Shown piece by piece: positions 1 to 8,876 of a stretch of 64,000 nucleotides of DNA. A program made the translations under genes and the position numbers. The notes under the pieces are model-generated. The model did no database searches and had not been told where the DNA came from. It saw nothing but the letters and a program-made list of their open reading frames with translations. This DNA is from Clostridia bacterium (GTDB lineage Bacteria > Bacillota > Clostridia > Oscillospirales > Acutalibacteraceae): NCBI GenBank assembly GCA_017625435.1, contig JAGAKX010000005.1, positions 52,915 through 116,914 of the forward strand, read 5' to 3'. The stretch's first letter is position 1. Every line of letters starts with the position of its first letter.

Positions 1-1
1 C

Positions 2-979
2 GGCAAGGCAGAAAAGTTCTGTAAGGACAACGGTATTGAGGGTGCAAGATGTTATCCCGACCACAAGTCAATGCTTGATGCCGAAGAGCTTGATGCAGTA
101 AGCGTATGCACATATAACAGAACCCATGCTGAATGTACAATTTATGCTCTCGAAAAGGGTGTTAATGTTCTTCTTGAGAAGCCTATGTGTGTTACTCTTG
201 AAGAGGCTGTTGAAATCTGCAAGGCTGAAAAGAAGAGCGGAAAGATTCTTTCTATCGGCTTCCAGCCCAGATTTGACGAAAATATGAAGATGGTTAAGAA
301 GATTGTTGAGTCCGGTGAGCTCGGTGATGTTTACTATATCCAGACCGGCGGCGGCAGAAGACGCGGTATTCCCACTCCTTACGGCACAAGCTTCATTGAA
401 GATAAGACTGCAGGTATCGGTGCACTCGCAGACATCGGCTGCTATTCACTTGATATGGTGCTTAATGCTGTAGGTTATCCCAAGCCTCTTACTGTATCCG
501 GCTATACCTCCGCTTTCTTCGGCAAGGACCCCGTAACATTCCCCGGTCACCCCGAGTATGCAGACTTATTCAGCGTTGACGATTTTGCTGCTGCATTTGT
601 TCGTCTTGAGGGCGGAATTATTCTTGACTTCAGAATTTCCTGGGCAATGAACCTTGATACTCCCGGTGATACAATTATCCTCGGTACAAAGGCGGGGCTG
701 CGTATTCCTTCAACAGAATGCTGGAACGGAAGCATCGGCGGTCCTCTTAAGATTTACAGAACAATAGCAGGCAGCGATGTTGAGACAATCGTGCCCGAGA
801 GAGACAATCATGAAGATAACTTCTATAACAAGATCAGACTCTTCATTGATGCTGTCAAGGAAGGCGGTTCAGCACCCGTTCCCTCAAGCCAGATTATTTA
901 CAACCAGGCAATTATTGACGGTATTTCCCGTTCTGCAAAGTGCGGCAGAGAAGTTACCGTTGAAATTCCCGAAATCTGA
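2..979 (+). CDS. Gfo/Idh/MocA-family NAD(P)-dependent oxidoreductase (5' end cut by window)
   Basis: The reading frame is open to the window edge, so the N-terminal Rossmann glycine motif lies outside. Visible residues include the family EKP signature (VLLEKPMCVTLEEA), whose Lys is the usual catalytic residue, and the C-terminal alpha/beta substrate domain with a GALADIGCYSLDMV stretch. Members oxidise sugars, inositols or related polyols with NAD(P). The substrate cannot be told from the sequence. It ends 2 bp before rimM, so the two may share a transcript although their functions are unrelated. Confidence 0.85.
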   Translation, partial: GKAEKFCKDNGIEGARCYPDHKSMLDAEELDAVSVCTYNRTHAECTIYALEKGVNVLLEKPMCVTLEEAVEICKAEKKSGKILSIGFQPRFDENMKMVKKIVESGELGDVYYIQTGGGRRRGIPTPYGTSFIEDKTAGIGALADIGCYSLDMVLNAVGYPKPLTVSGYTSAFFGKDPVTFPGHPEYADLFSVDDFAAAFVRLEGGIILDFRISWAMNLDTPGDTIILGTKAGLRIPSTECWNGSIGGPLKIYRTIAGSDVETIVPERDNHEDNFYNKIRLFIDAVKEGGSAPVPSSQIIYNQAIIDGISRSAKCGREVTVEIPEI

Positions 980-981
980 TT

Positions 982-1500
982 ATGAAAAAAGACTATCTTG
1001 AATTGGGACAGATAGTCGGAACACACGGTATAAAAGGGGAGATTCGCGTCAATCCGTGGTGCGATTCTCCCGATTTTGCGAAAGGCTTCAATACCGTGTA
1101 TTCTGACAATAAGGGTGTTTTTCCCATTAAGGTCACCGCCTGCCGTTCCCACGGCAATATTATTTTAATGAAGCTCGAAAATGTAAATACAATAAATGAT
1201 GCCGAGAAGATGAAAAACAGAATGCTTTATATAAAGCGTGATGATGCTGATCTTCCCGACGGCACATGGTTTATTGAGGAGCTTATAGGCTGTACTGTTT
1301 TTGATGCCGATACAGGCAAAGAATACGGTAAAATCTCCGACGTTTCTCCTACGGGAGCCAATGACGTATGGCATATTACCGATGCAAACAGCAATGAATA
1401 TCTCATTCCATCCATAAAAGAGGTTGTAATTGAGGTAAATGTCGAAGAGAATTTTGTTAAGATTAGACCTATGAAAGGAATTTTTGATAATGCGGATTGA
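982..1500 (+). CDS. rimM: Ribosome maturation factor RimM
   Basis: 172 aa, the usual length. The N-terminal RimM beta-barrel carries LGQIVGTHGIKGEIRVNP at about residues 7-24, and the C-terminal half is a PRC-barrel (EYLIPSIKEVVIEV). RimM binds ribosomal protein S19 and helps mature the 30S head. The next gene, trmD, starts 11 bp before the rimM stop, the standard rimM-trmD coupling. The usual 16S processing and ribosomal protein neighbours (rpsP, rplS) are absent here. Confidence 0.95.
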   Translation: MKKDYLELGQIVGTHGIKGEIRVNPWCDSPDFAKGFNTVYSDNKGVFPIKVTACRSHGNIILMKLENVNTINDAEKMKNRMLYIKRDDADLPDGTWFIEELIGCTVFDADTGKEYGKISDVSPTGANDVWHITDANSNEYLIPSIKEVVIEVNVEENFVKIRPMKGIFDNAD

Positions 1501-2221
1501 TATTCTTACTCTTTTTCCTGAAATGTGCTCGGGTGTATATTCTCAGAGCATAGTAGGAAGAGCAATTAATAAGAATATTATTGAGGTTTATTCTCACAAT
1601 ATCAGAGATTATACTCTTAACAAGCACAAAAATGTTGATGATACTCCTTACGGCGGAGGTATGGGGATGCTTATGATGGCACAGCCCATATATGACTGCT
1701 TCCGTGAGGTTACTAAGGATTTCCCCGTGAAGCCCCACGTTGTTTATATGTCTCCTCAGGGCAAGGTTCTGACACAGCAGAAGGCTGTTCAGTTATCAAA
1801 GCTCAGTAATCTTGTTATTCTCTGCGGGCATTATGAAGGGGTTGACGAACGTGTTCTTGAAGAAATAGTCGATGAAGAAATCTCTATCGGAGACTATGTT
1901 CTTACAGGCGGAGAGCTTCCGGCTCTTGTTCTTGTTGATTGTATTTCAAGGATGATAGACGGGGTGCTTCCCAATGAAGAAGCATATTCGGGAGAAAGTA
2001 TATATAACGGTCTTCTGGAGCATCCGCAGTACACAAAGCCTTACTGCTGGAACGGAAAGAATGTTCCCGATGTGCTGATATCGGGACATCACGCAAATAT
2101 CGAAAAATGGAAGCGTGAGCAGTCTCTGAAGCGAACACTTGAAAAGCGCCCTGAGCTCCTGGAAACAGCAGAATTGACAAAAAACGACAGGAAAATATTG
2201 GACAAACTTAAAAACGATTAG
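1490..2221 (+). CDS. trmD: tRNA (guanine-N1-)-methyltransferase TrmD
   Basis: 243 aa from the ATG at 1490, preferred over an upstream TTG at 1484 because AAAGGA is then 10 nt away. It methylates G37 of tRNAs next to the anticodon using SAM. The SPOUT trefoil-knot motifs are present: DDTPYGGGMGM, LCGHYEGVDERV and IGDYVLTGGELPALVLVD. It overlaps the end of rimM, so translation is probably coupled. Confidence 0.96.
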   Translation: MRIDILTLFPEMCSGVYSQSIVGRAINKNIIEVYSHNIRDYTLNKHKNVDDTPYGGGMGMLMMAQPIYDCFREVTKDFPVKPHVVYMSPQGKVLTQQKAVQLSKLSNLVILCGHYEGVDERVLEEIVDEEISIGDYVLTGGELPALVLVDCISRMIDGVLPNEEAYSGESIYNGLLEHPQYTKPYCWNGKNVPDVLISGHHANIEKWKREQSLKRTLEKRPELLETAELTKNDRKILDKLKND

Positions 2222-2344
2222 TTTTTTTGAAATTTTTTGCTGTATTTGATAAAAAAATTATAGTAAAGTTCAACAAATAAGAATTTTAATTTTTGTATGT
2301 TTTTAGTCTTTCAAACGAATTGTTTTTTTGTTCAATTTTTTTGA

Positions 2345-2372
2345 TTGACTGAAAAACCGTTTGTGCTATAAT
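2345..2372 (+). promoter_or_regulatory. Sigma-A promoter for the HPr-like gene
   Basis: TTGACT at 2345-2350, a 16-bp spacer and TATAAT at 2367-2372, with TG just upstream of the -10. A GAGAGGAGA ribosome site follows before the ATG at 2408. Confidence 0.8.
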
Positions 2373-2407
2373 ATACTAGAAATCAATATCCGAGAGGAGA
2401 TCACCCC

Positions 2408-2689
2408 ATGTTAGAGCAGACATTTACAATAAAGAATGATGTCGGACTTCATTCAAAAGTTGCTACACGTTTTATCAGCAAAACAACAAATTATAAGCCC
2501 AGTATATTTATTGAAAAGGAAAACCGCAGAGCAAACGCAAAGAGCCTTTTAGGTGTTCTCTCGCTTGGTATTGTCGGCGGCGATTCCGTAACTCTTATCA
2601 TTGAGGATAAGGATGAAAAGGAAGCCGTTGAGGCAAAAAAAGCTCTTGAAGAGCTTGGTGCATTTATCAATAACGGATGCATCGACTGA
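2408..2689 (+). CDS. HPr-family phosphocarrier protein (atypical active-site loop)
   Basis: 93 aa with the HPr fold length. His15 (GLHSKVATRF) and the regulatory Ser46 (AKSLLGVLSLGI) are at canonical positions. In ordinary HPr the active-site loop is H-A-R-P, with Arg17 helping phosphate transfer; here it is H-S-K-V, so Arg17 is Lys and Pro18 is Val. The Ser46 region is well kept. The protein may act mostly as a HPrK/CcpA-type regulatory HPr or Crh-like co-repressor, although His15 is retained. It stands alone behind its own promoter and terminator and has no ptsI neighbour in view. Confidence 0.85.
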   Translation: MLEQTFTIKNDVGLHSKVATRFISKTTNYKPSIFIEKENRRANAKSLLGVLSLGIVGGDSVTLIIEDKDEKEAVEAKKALEELGAFINNGCID

Positions 2690-2704
2690 GTAAATAATTG
2701 TTTG

Positions 2705-2735
2705 GTGTATCGGTTTTTGCCGATACACTTTTTTT
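2705..2735 (+). terminator. Rho-independent terminator after the HPr-like gene
   Basis: 9-bp stem GTGTATCGG / CCGATACAC with a 6-nt loop, followed by seven Ts. It isolates the HPr-like gene from uvrC. Confidence 0.85.
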
Positions 2736-2748
2736 GTGGGTGAGAATT

Positions 2749-4578
2749 ATGTCAGAAAGATTAGAAAAGCTCCTGAAAAAAGCACAGGCTCTGCCGTTGC
2801 AGCCCGGTGTTTATATAATGAAAAACTCCGCTAAGGAGATAATATATATAGGTAAAGCCAAAAATCTCAGAAACCGTGTCAGCCAATATTTCGGCTCTCA
2901 GAACCGGCATACCGTGAAAGTCAAAAAAATGGTTGAAAATGTCAGCGACTTTGACTATATTATTGTATCATCCGAATTTGAAGCTCTTGTGCTTGAATGC
3001 AGTCTCATAAAACAGAATATGCCGAAATACAATATTCTTCTGAAGGATGATAAGGGATATTCTTATGTTAAGGTGAAAAAGGACGGTTGGAAGAGTATTT
3101 CCTGTGTTTTTCGCAAGGATGATGACGATTGTATATATTACGGACCATATATGTCTAAGGACTATGTAAATACTGCGGTAAAGGAAGCGCTCGATATCTT
3201 TATGCTTCCTCATTGCAACAAAAAATTTCCTCAGGATATAAAAAAAAGAGGAAGACCGTGTCTTAATTATCACATTAATCTGTGTTCAGGTGCGTGTGCC
3301 GACAGAATTGACGAAAAAGAGTACAACCGCAGCTGTGATGAAGCCTTGAGATTCATTCTCGGTGAAAAAAATGAAATTATACGTGAGCTTCGTGAAGAAA
3401 TGGAGACAGCATCGGAAAATCTTGAGTTTGAACGTGCCGCAAAGCTTCGTGATAAGCTGAAATCCATTGAAAAGATTGCACAGAAGCAGACAGTTGTTGA
3501 TATGAAATATAAGAATCAGGACGTATTCGGTGTTGAAAGCATTGATGAAAAAACCTGTCTTAATGTGCTTTCTGTCAGGAACGGAACAATTGTCAATACG
3601 GAAAGCTTTGTTTTTGACAGAATCGAAGGCAGTATTGACGATTACGTCGAGATGATTACTAATTACTATACTCTCAGAAATGACTATCCCCACAGAATAT
3701 GTGTTGATATTGATTTAAGTGAAAATACTCTGCTCAAAGAATTTTTTGAAAAATATTCTTCTCATAATGTGACATTTTTTACTCCTAAAATCGGTGAAGG
3801 TGCTACGCTTATGTCAATGGCAAAGCAAAATGCCGCCGAAAAGCTTTCTAGACTTTTGTCTTATAACAACAAACGCTCAGCCGTGCTTCTAGAGCTTAAA
3901 GAGCTTCTGGGACTTGAAAAAATTCCTTACGTTATAGAGGCCTATGATATTTCCAATATGAATGGCAGCGAAAATGTCGGCGGTATGATTGTTTTCAGCG
4001 ACGGAAGACCTGACAAAAAGGCTTACAGAAAATTTGAAATCAAATCCTTTGAGGGACAGGATGACTACCGTTCTCTAAGAGAAGTTCTCACCCGCAGAAT
4101 AAATGAGTATGAGAAGTATAAAGGGCAGGATAATTCCTTCGGTATCAAGCCGGACCTTATTCTTCTTGACGGCGGTATCGGACAGGTAAATGCCGTAGCT
4201 CCTATATTCAGGGAGCGGAATTTTGATGTGCCTCTCTTCGGAATGGTTAAGGATTCAAAACACCGCACAAGGGCAATAACAGCCGTGGGAGAAGAAATAG
4301 CAATTAATGACAACAGAAGTGTCTTTACATTTATATCTGATATCCAGGAGGAAGTTCACAGATTTGCTATCGGCTATCACAGACAGCTGAAGAACAAGAA
4401 TACTTATGTTTCAACTCTTACTTCAATTCCCGGAATAGGAGAAAAGCGCGCAAAAGCGCTTATGAAAAAATTCGGATCCCTTTCAAAAATCTCGGAAGCA
4501 GAAATTTCTGAGCTTGAAAAAACCGAGGGGATCAACAATTCTCTCGCAAGACTGATTTACAATTACTTCAGAACGTAA
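2749..4578 (+). CDS. uvrC: Excinuclease ABC subunit C
   Basis: 609 aa from the ATG at 2749 (GGGTGAG upstream), dropping 17 residues of the longer frame that cross the preceding terminator. UvrC makes both incisions in nucleotide excision repair. Domains in order: GIY-YIG nuclease (GVYIMKN...IIYIGKAKNLRNRV), a UVR helical hairpin (LEFERAAKLRDKL) that binds UvrB, the RNase H-like 5' nuclease (DLILLDGGIGQVNA), and a tandem helix-hairpin-helix DNA-binding end (LTSIPGIGEKRAKALMKKFG). Complete and of standard length. Confidence 0.97.
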   Translation: MSERLEKLLKKAQALPLQPGVYIMKNSAKEIIYIGKAKNLRNRVSQYFGSQNRHTVKVKKMVENVSDFDYIIVSSEFEALVLECSLIKQNMPKYNILLKDDKGYSYVKVKKDGWKSISCVFRKDDDDCIYYGPYMSKDYVNTAVKEALDIFMLPHCNKKFPQDIKKRGRPCLNYHINLCSGACADRIDEKEYNRSCDEALRFILGEKNEIIRELREEMETASENLEFERAAKLRDKLKSIEKIAQKQTVVDMKYKNQDVFGVESIDEKTCLNVLSVRNGTIVNTESFVFDRIEGSIDDYVEMITNYYTLRNDYPHRICVDIDLSENTLLKEFFEKYSSHNVTFFTPKIGEGATLMSMAKQNAAEKLSRLLSYNNKRSAVLLELKELLGLEKIPYVIEAYDISNMNGSENVGGMIVFSDGRPDKKAYRKFEIKSFEGQDDYRSLREVLTRRINEYEKYKGQDNSFGIKPDLILLDGGIGQVNAVAPIFRERNFDVPLFGMVKDSKHRTRAITAVGEEIAINDNRSVFTFISDIQEEVHRFAIGYHRQLKNKNTYVSTLTSIPGIGEKRAKALMKKFGSLSKISEAEISELEKTEGINNSLARLIYNYFRT

Positions 4579-4607
4579 AAGTTTTTGTCAAAAAATTAAA
4601 ATAACAG

Positions 4608-4637
4608 TTGACAAATCATTGTATTTAATGTGATAAT
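4608..4637 (+). promoter_or_regulatory. Promoter for rsmD-coaD
   Basis: TTGACA at 4608-4613, an 18-bp spacer and GATAAT at 4632-4637. Confidence 0.65.
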
Positions 4638-4666
4638 ATATTGAATATTATATTTTGGTGGATTAT

Positions 4667-5206
4667 ATGCGCGTAATTACAGGGCAGGCAAGAGGAAGAA
4701 GACTTATTTCTCCCGAAGGCAATGACGTAAGACCTACAACCGATAAAGTTAAAGAATCACTTTTTAATATTATACAGTTCCGTCTTGCAGGGGCTTGTGT
4801 TCTTGACCTTTTTGCAGGCTCGGGTCAGCTCGGTATTGAGGCTCTCAGCCGCGGTGCCGAAAAGGCTGTGTTTGTCGACTCGTCAAGAAAATCCCTTGAT
4901 GTTGTCAAGAAGAATATTGAGCTTTGTAAGTTCACTTCTCAGGCTCAGACATTTCTTCTTGATGCTGCAGCATATCTCAGGATGACATCCGAAAAGTTTG
5001 ATGTTGTAATTCTTGACCCTCCTTATCATAAGAATCTCTGTGTATCAGCACTCGAATTGCTCGGTAATGCGGTTAATGAGGATGCTGTTGTGATTTGTGA
5101 AACGCAAAGTGATGAAGAGCTGCCGGAAAATGTTGGTTGCTTCATAATTGACCGTGTATATTCTTACTCCTCGATAAAGCTTACTGTTTATCGGGTTGAC
5201 AATTAA
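4667..5206 (+). CDS. rsmD: 16S rRNA (guanine(966)-N(2))-methyltransferase RsmD
   Basis: 179 aa from the ATG at 4667 (TGGTGG six bases upstream). SAM motif I is VLDLFAGSGQLGIEAL at about residues 45-60, and the amino-methyltransferase motif IV is VVILDPPY. It methylates G966 in 16S rRNA during 30S assembly. coaD follows after 20 bp, the very common rsmD-coaD pair. Confidence 0.93.
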   Translation: MRVITGQARGRRLISPEGNDVRPTTDKVKESLFNIIQFRLAGACVLDLFAGSGQLGIEALSRGAEKAVFVDSSRKSLDVVKKNIELCKFTSQAQTFLLDAAAYLRMTSEKFDVVILDPPYHKNLCVSALELLGNAVNEDAVVICETQSDEELPENVGCFIIDRVYSYSSIKLTVYRVDN

Positions 5207-5226
5207 AAAGGAGTGAAGAAGATAAT

Positions 5227-5715
5227 ATGAATTCCGTTGCAATATGTCCAGGAAGTTTCGACCCCATAACTATAGGACATCTTAATATTATTTCCCGAAC
5301 GGCAAAGATGTTCAGTAAGGTTATCGTAGTAGTTCTTATGAATTCAAAGAAATCAGGCGGTCTTTTTTCTCCCGATGAAAGAGTCGAGTTTATAAAGAGA
5401 TGTACCGCAGATATACCTAATGTTGAGGTTGATTTCTATGACGGATTGCTTGCTGATTATGCGGTACAAAAGGGTGCTGTAGCAATTGTGAAAGGTCTTC
5501 GTGTTCTTTCCGATTACGAGGATGAATTCAAGCAGGCTCTTACAAATAAAAAGCTTGCAAAGGACGTTGAAACCATATTTATGGTCACGGACACAGAATA
5601 TATGTTTTTAAGCTCAAGCGTAGTTAAAGAGGTATGCAGATTCGGCGGCGATATAAGCGACTTTGTACCTCCTGAAATAAAAGACGATATTATCAGAAGA
5701 ATAAGAGAAAGGTGA
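5227..5715 (+). CDS. coaD: Phosphopantetheine adenylyltransferase
   Basis: 162 aa. It converts 4'-phosphopantetheine and ATP to dephospho-CoA, the fourth step of coenzyme A synthesis. The nucleotidyltransferase signature is GSFDPITIGHLNII (TxGH) at about residues 9-22, and the second signature SSSVVKEV is near the C-terminus. A strong AAAAAGGAG site precedes it. Complete. Confidence 0.97.
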   Translation: MNSVAICPGSFDPITIGHLNIISRTAKMFSKVIVVVLMNSKKSGGLFSPDERVEFIKRCTADIPNVEVDFYDGLLADYAVQKGAVAIVKGLRVLSDYEDEFKQALTNKKLAKDVETIFMVTDTEYMFLSSSVVKEVCRFGGDISDFVPPEIKDDIIRRIRER

Positions 5716-5724
5716 GTTTGTAAA

Positions 5725-6276
5725 ATGAAAATTGATGATTTAATTAACCAGATTGAAAACATTCTTGATGAAGGTAAGACCGCATTCGGCAGCAATAAGG
5801 TTAAGGTTGATGCTGATGCTATCCGTTCAATTCTTGTTGACCTTCGTGTTGCTCTTCCCGATGAGGTTGTAAAGGCAAGACAGATTGCTTCTGAAAGAAA
5901 GCAGATTCTTTCTCAGGCAAACGATGCTGCTGAAGTTAAAATCAGACAGGCTGAGGCTCAGGCCCGTAAGCTTGTTGAAGAGCACGAAATTACAAAGGGT
6001 GCACAGATGAACGCTGCTGAAATTATTGCTGATGCTAAGCAGCAGGCTGCTGATATCATTGATAAGGCTAAGGCTAACTCAAATGAAATCGTTGACAACG
6101 CTCAGAAGTGGGCTTCCGACCTCAGAAGCAGCGCAAGTGCATTTGTTGATTCAATTATGAATGAAACAGACGATATCCTTGCTGAAAGCATAGATAACTT
6201 TACAAAGAGCCTTAACAGAGTAAGAGTAGCATCAAAGCAGCTCAAGACAGTTACCGAAAAGAAAATCGGTCAGTAA
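5725..6276 (+). CDS. Coiled-coil protein next to coaD (ATP synthase b/E-subunit-like)
   Basis: 183 aa, strongly helical and charged, with a long Ala/Glu/Lys/Gln-rich heptad region from about residue 50 to 140 (for example EAQARKLVEEHEITKGAQMN). It has no membrane segment and no enzymatic motif. Such proteins are often annotated ATPase or V-type ATPase subunit by coiled-coil resemblance only. It starts 9 bp after coaD, so it is in the same operon. A DivIVA-like or other scaffold role is possible, but the sequence does not show it. Confidence 0.6.
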   Translation: MKIDDLINQIENILDEGKTAFGSNKVKVDADAIRSILVDLRVALPDEVVKARQIASERKQILSQANDAAEVKIRQAEAQARKLVEEHEITKGAQMNAAEIIADAKQQAADIIDKAKANSNEIVDNAQKWASDLRSSASAFVDSIMNETDDILAESIDNFTKSLNRVRVASKQLKTVTEKKIGQ

Positions 6277-6294
6277 TTGAATTAAAGATAAATG

Positions 6295-6316
6295 CCTCGC
6301 ATATTATTGTGCGAGG
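6295..6316 (+). promoter_or_regulatory. Hairpin holding the ribosome site of the DUF4830-like gene
   Basis: Stem CCTCGCA / TGCGAGG. The right arm contains the GAGG Shine-Dalgarno of the gene starting at 6326. It could end part of the upstream transcripts or mask the ribosome site; the T-run behind it is poor. Confidence 0.45.
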
Positions 6317-6325
6317 TGTTTGTTT

Positions 6326-6796
6326 ATGAAAGTACTTTGTTTTCGGTATCCCAGAAATACCGTTACGGATATTCTGATTTGTCTTTTGTGTATTTTTATT
6401 ATTACTTTGATTCTCATTAACGGGGATTACAGAAGAGATATCAGCTGCAGCGTAACAGATGATGCAATAAGCAGTTTTTTAGATGAAAACGGATGGATAG
6501 CGGATATCGGTAAGTGTAATTTTTCCGAAAAGATAATTCCGGCAGATTTTGATGAAACCTATAGGGAATATTCCGCTCTTCAGGAAAAACAGGGCTTTAA
6601 TATAGAAAGGTACAAGGGAAAGAGAATTGCTGTTTATTCTTATCCTTTACTTAATTTCCCCGGATATGAAGACAGCGATAACATATATATTAATTTTCTT
6701 GTTTTTAGAGGTGAGATTATCGGTGCAGATATTCTCAGCACTTCTATAAACGGATTTATTACGGGAGCAGTCAGAAATGGCAATACTGAGACTTGA
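6326..6796 (+). CDS. Single-pass membrane protein, DUF4830-like
   Basis: 156 aa from the ATG at 6326 (GAGGTG upstream; the TTG at 6320 is too close). One N-terminal membrane segment (DILICLLCIFIITLILI) leads to an extracytoplasmic domain of about 125 residues with the motif ISSFLDENGWIAD, which resembles DUF4830. Function unknown. Its end overlaps the start of the pseudouridine synthase by 20 bp, so the two are co-translated. Confidence 0.6.
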   Translation: MKVLCFRYPRNTVTDILICLLCIFIITLILINGDYRRDISCSVTDDAISSFLDENGWIADIGKCNFSEKIIPADFDETYREYSALQEKQGFNIERYKGKRIAVYSYPLLNFPGYEDSDNIYINFLVFRGEIIGADILSTSINGFITGAVRNGNTET

Positions 6797-7502
6797 TAAG
6801 TTTTTATCATCACAGCTGAATATTTCAAGAACCGATGCAAAAAAATTACTCAGACAAAAGGGAGTAACGGTAAACGGCAAATCTGTTGTTAAAGGCGAAT
6901 TTCAGCTTCAAACAGATAATGATGTTGTAAGCGTAAACGGAAAAGCTGTGGAATACAAGGAGTATATTTATATAATGCTCAATAAACCCAAGGGTGTTGT
7001 ATCGGCTACAGAGGATTCCGATGATGCTACGGTTATAGATATATTGCCCGAATCACTTAAAAGAAGCGGACTGTTTCCTGCGGGCAGACTTGACAAAAAC
7101 ACAACCGGCTTTGTGCTAATTACGGATAACGGAGCTTTTGCACATGATATTCTGTCTCCGTCTCACCACGTTCCTAAAACTTATATTGTTGATGTTGAAA
7201 GAGAAGTAAGCTCTGATGAATTCGGCCTTTTTGAAAAGGGTATGCTTATCGGCGATGAACTTTTTAAGCCTGCAAAATTAAAATTTCTCGGAAAGAATGA
7301 AGTTAGCAACACTTTTCGCTATGAAATTATTATTGTAGAAGGCAGATATCATCAGATTAAAAGGATGTTCGGTTCAATGGGCAATCCTGTTGTTGAGCTG
7401 GAACGGATTGCAATAGGAAAGCTTCCTCTCGACAGAAGTTTACTTCCGGGAGAAGCTAGGGAACTGACGGAATCTGACATTGATTTGTTAAAAACACGTT
7501 AA
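6777..7502 (+). CDS. Pseudouridine synthase, RsuA/RluB family
   Basis: 241 aa. An N-terminal S4 RNA-binding domain (RLDKFLSSQLNISRTDAKKLLRQKGVTVNG) is followed by the RsuA catalytic domain with AGRLDKNTTGFVLIT, where Asp is the nucleophile. The short single-domain form and the GLFPAGRLD context favour RsuA (16S rRNA position 516) over RluB, but the RNA target is inferred. Confidence 0.88.
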   Translation: MAILRLDKFLSSQLNISRTDAKKLLRQKGVTVNGKSVVKGEFQLQTDNDVVSVNGKAVEYKEYIYIMLNKPKGVVSATEDSDDATVIDILPESLKRSGLFPAGRLDKNTTGFVLITDNGAFAHDILSPSHHVPKTYIVDVEREVSSDEFGLFEKGMLIGDELFKPAKLKFLGKNEVSNTFRYEIIIVEGRYHQIKRMFGSMGNPVVELERIAIGKLPLDRSLLPGEARELTESDIDLLKTR

Positions 7503-7525
7503 ATTAATATATGCACTTGGTGAAA

Positions 7526-7580
7526 ATACACAACAGCCGATTTTACAAAAAAACGGTCATTCTGTTGTGTATTTTTTTTA
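7526..7580 (+). terminator. Terminator after the RsuA-family gene
   Basis: 11-bp stem ATACACAACAG / CTGTTGTGTAT with inner CCG/CGG pairing and an A-rich loop, followed by eight Ts. Confidence 0.8.
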
Positions 7581-7649
7581 ACTTGTTTAGCAAATCCTAC
7601 CGAAATGAATAAAAAAAACAAAAAAATTTGTAATAATCTCTAAAAGGTC

Positions 7650-7678
7650 TTGAAATGGATGTCAAAAGTGTGTATAAT
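7650..7678 (+). promoter_or_regulatory. Promoter for the PucR-type regulator
   Basis: TTGAAA at 7650-7655, a 17-bp spacer and TATAAT at 7673-7678. Confidence 0.8.
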
Positions 7679-7755
7679 AACATTGTTTAATTTTGTGAAA
7701 ATGTCTAAATGCGCAGTTTTTTAATCATTTGTTAAAAGTTGAGAGGATGAAAATT

Positions 7756-8841
7756 ATGTCAAACCGTCTTTTCCAGAGCGTGCTTCATCAGATGAAGGAA
7801 GCAGTAGGCAGAACAATAGGTGTTATTGATGAAACAGGTACTATAATTGCCTGTTCGGAGCTTACAAGAATCGGTGATGTTGTAAACGTCGGTGTCTCCG
7901 AAATTTTTTCAATTAATGCCGCCACGGCTATCAACGGCAATACATATAAGGCATTTGGCTCTATGATGCAGCCTGAATATACTGTTTTTGTTGAGGGTAA
8001 TGACACTCTTGCAGAAAAGTATGTTTCTATGCTTGCTGTGTCTCTTTCAAGCATCAAGCAGTATTATGATGAAAAGTATGACAGAGGCAACTTTATTAAA
8101 AATGTTATGCTTGACAACATTCTTCCCGGCGACATTTATCTCAAGGCAAGAGAGCTTCATTTTAATAACGATACAACAAGAGTTGTTCTTCTTGTCAGAT
8201 TTACCGATGTTTGCGAATCTTCCGTATTTGATGCAATCCAGGCACTTTTCCCCGATAAGAACAAGGATTTTGTTATCAGCGTAAATGAAAATGATGTTGC
8301 AATTATCAAGGATATTGCAAATGCCTCCGACAGTAAGGACCTTGAAAAGCTCGCACGCTGTGTTATTGATTCAATCGGCTCCTTCTCAACAAATCACGCA
8401 GTTGTAGGTATCGGTACTGCTGTCAAGAGCATCAAGGACCTTGCAAAGAGCTTCAAGGAAGCACAGATTGCTCTTGAAGTAGGTAAGGTTTTTGACACAG
8501 AAAAGGTTATTATCAACTGTGAAAACCTCGGCATTGCACGTCTTATTTATCAGCTTCCCACAACACTTTGCGATATGTTCCTTAAAGAAGTGTTCAAGGT
8601 AGGCTCAATTGATTCTCTTGACCACGAAACCCTTTTCACAATCCAGAAGTTCTTCGAAAACAATCTTAATGTTTCCGAAACCTCAAGAAAGCTTTTCGTT
8701 CACAGAAATACTCTTGTTTACAGACTTGAAAAAATCAGAAAGCTTACGGGTCTTGACCTTCGTGAGTTTGATGATGCTATTGTATTCAAGGTAGCTCTTA
8801 TGGTTAAGAAGTATCTCGATTCTTCTCCCATCAAGTATTGA
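7756..8841 (+). CDS. PucR/CdaR-type transcriptional regulator
   Basis: 361 aa from the ATG at 7756 (GAGAGG about 10 nt upstream). The N-terminal third is a sensory domain like the sugar-diacid recognition domain (VGRTIGVIDETGTIIACS). The C-terminal 60 residues are a PucR-type helix-turn-helix (FFENNLNVSETSRKLFVHRNTLVYRLEKI). CdaR relatives respond to sugar diacids and PucR to purines, and neither target is nearby. It lies 35 bp upstream of ftsE with no obvious terminator between, so read-through into the ftsEX operon is possible. Confidence 0.8.
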   Translation: MSNRLFQSVLHQMKEAVGRTIGVIDETGTIIACSELTRIGDVVNVGVSEIFSINAATAINGNTYKAFGSMMQPEYTVFVEGNDTLAEKYVSMLAVSLSSIKQYYDEKYDRGNFIKNVMLDNILPGDIYLKARELHFNNDTTRVVLLVRFTDVCESSVFDAIQALFPDKNKDFVISVNENDVAIIKDIANASDSKDLEKLARCVIDSIGSFSTNHAVVGIGTAVKSIKDLAKSFKEAQIALEVGKVFDTEKVIINCENLGIARLIYQLPTTLCDMFLKEVFKVGSIDSLDHETLFTIQKFFENNLNVSETSRKLFVHRNTLVYRLEKIRKLTGLDLREFDDAIVFKVALMVKKYLDSSPIKY

Positions 8842-8876
8842 TTTAAGTTTAATTTTAGCTAAAGGAATTACATTTT

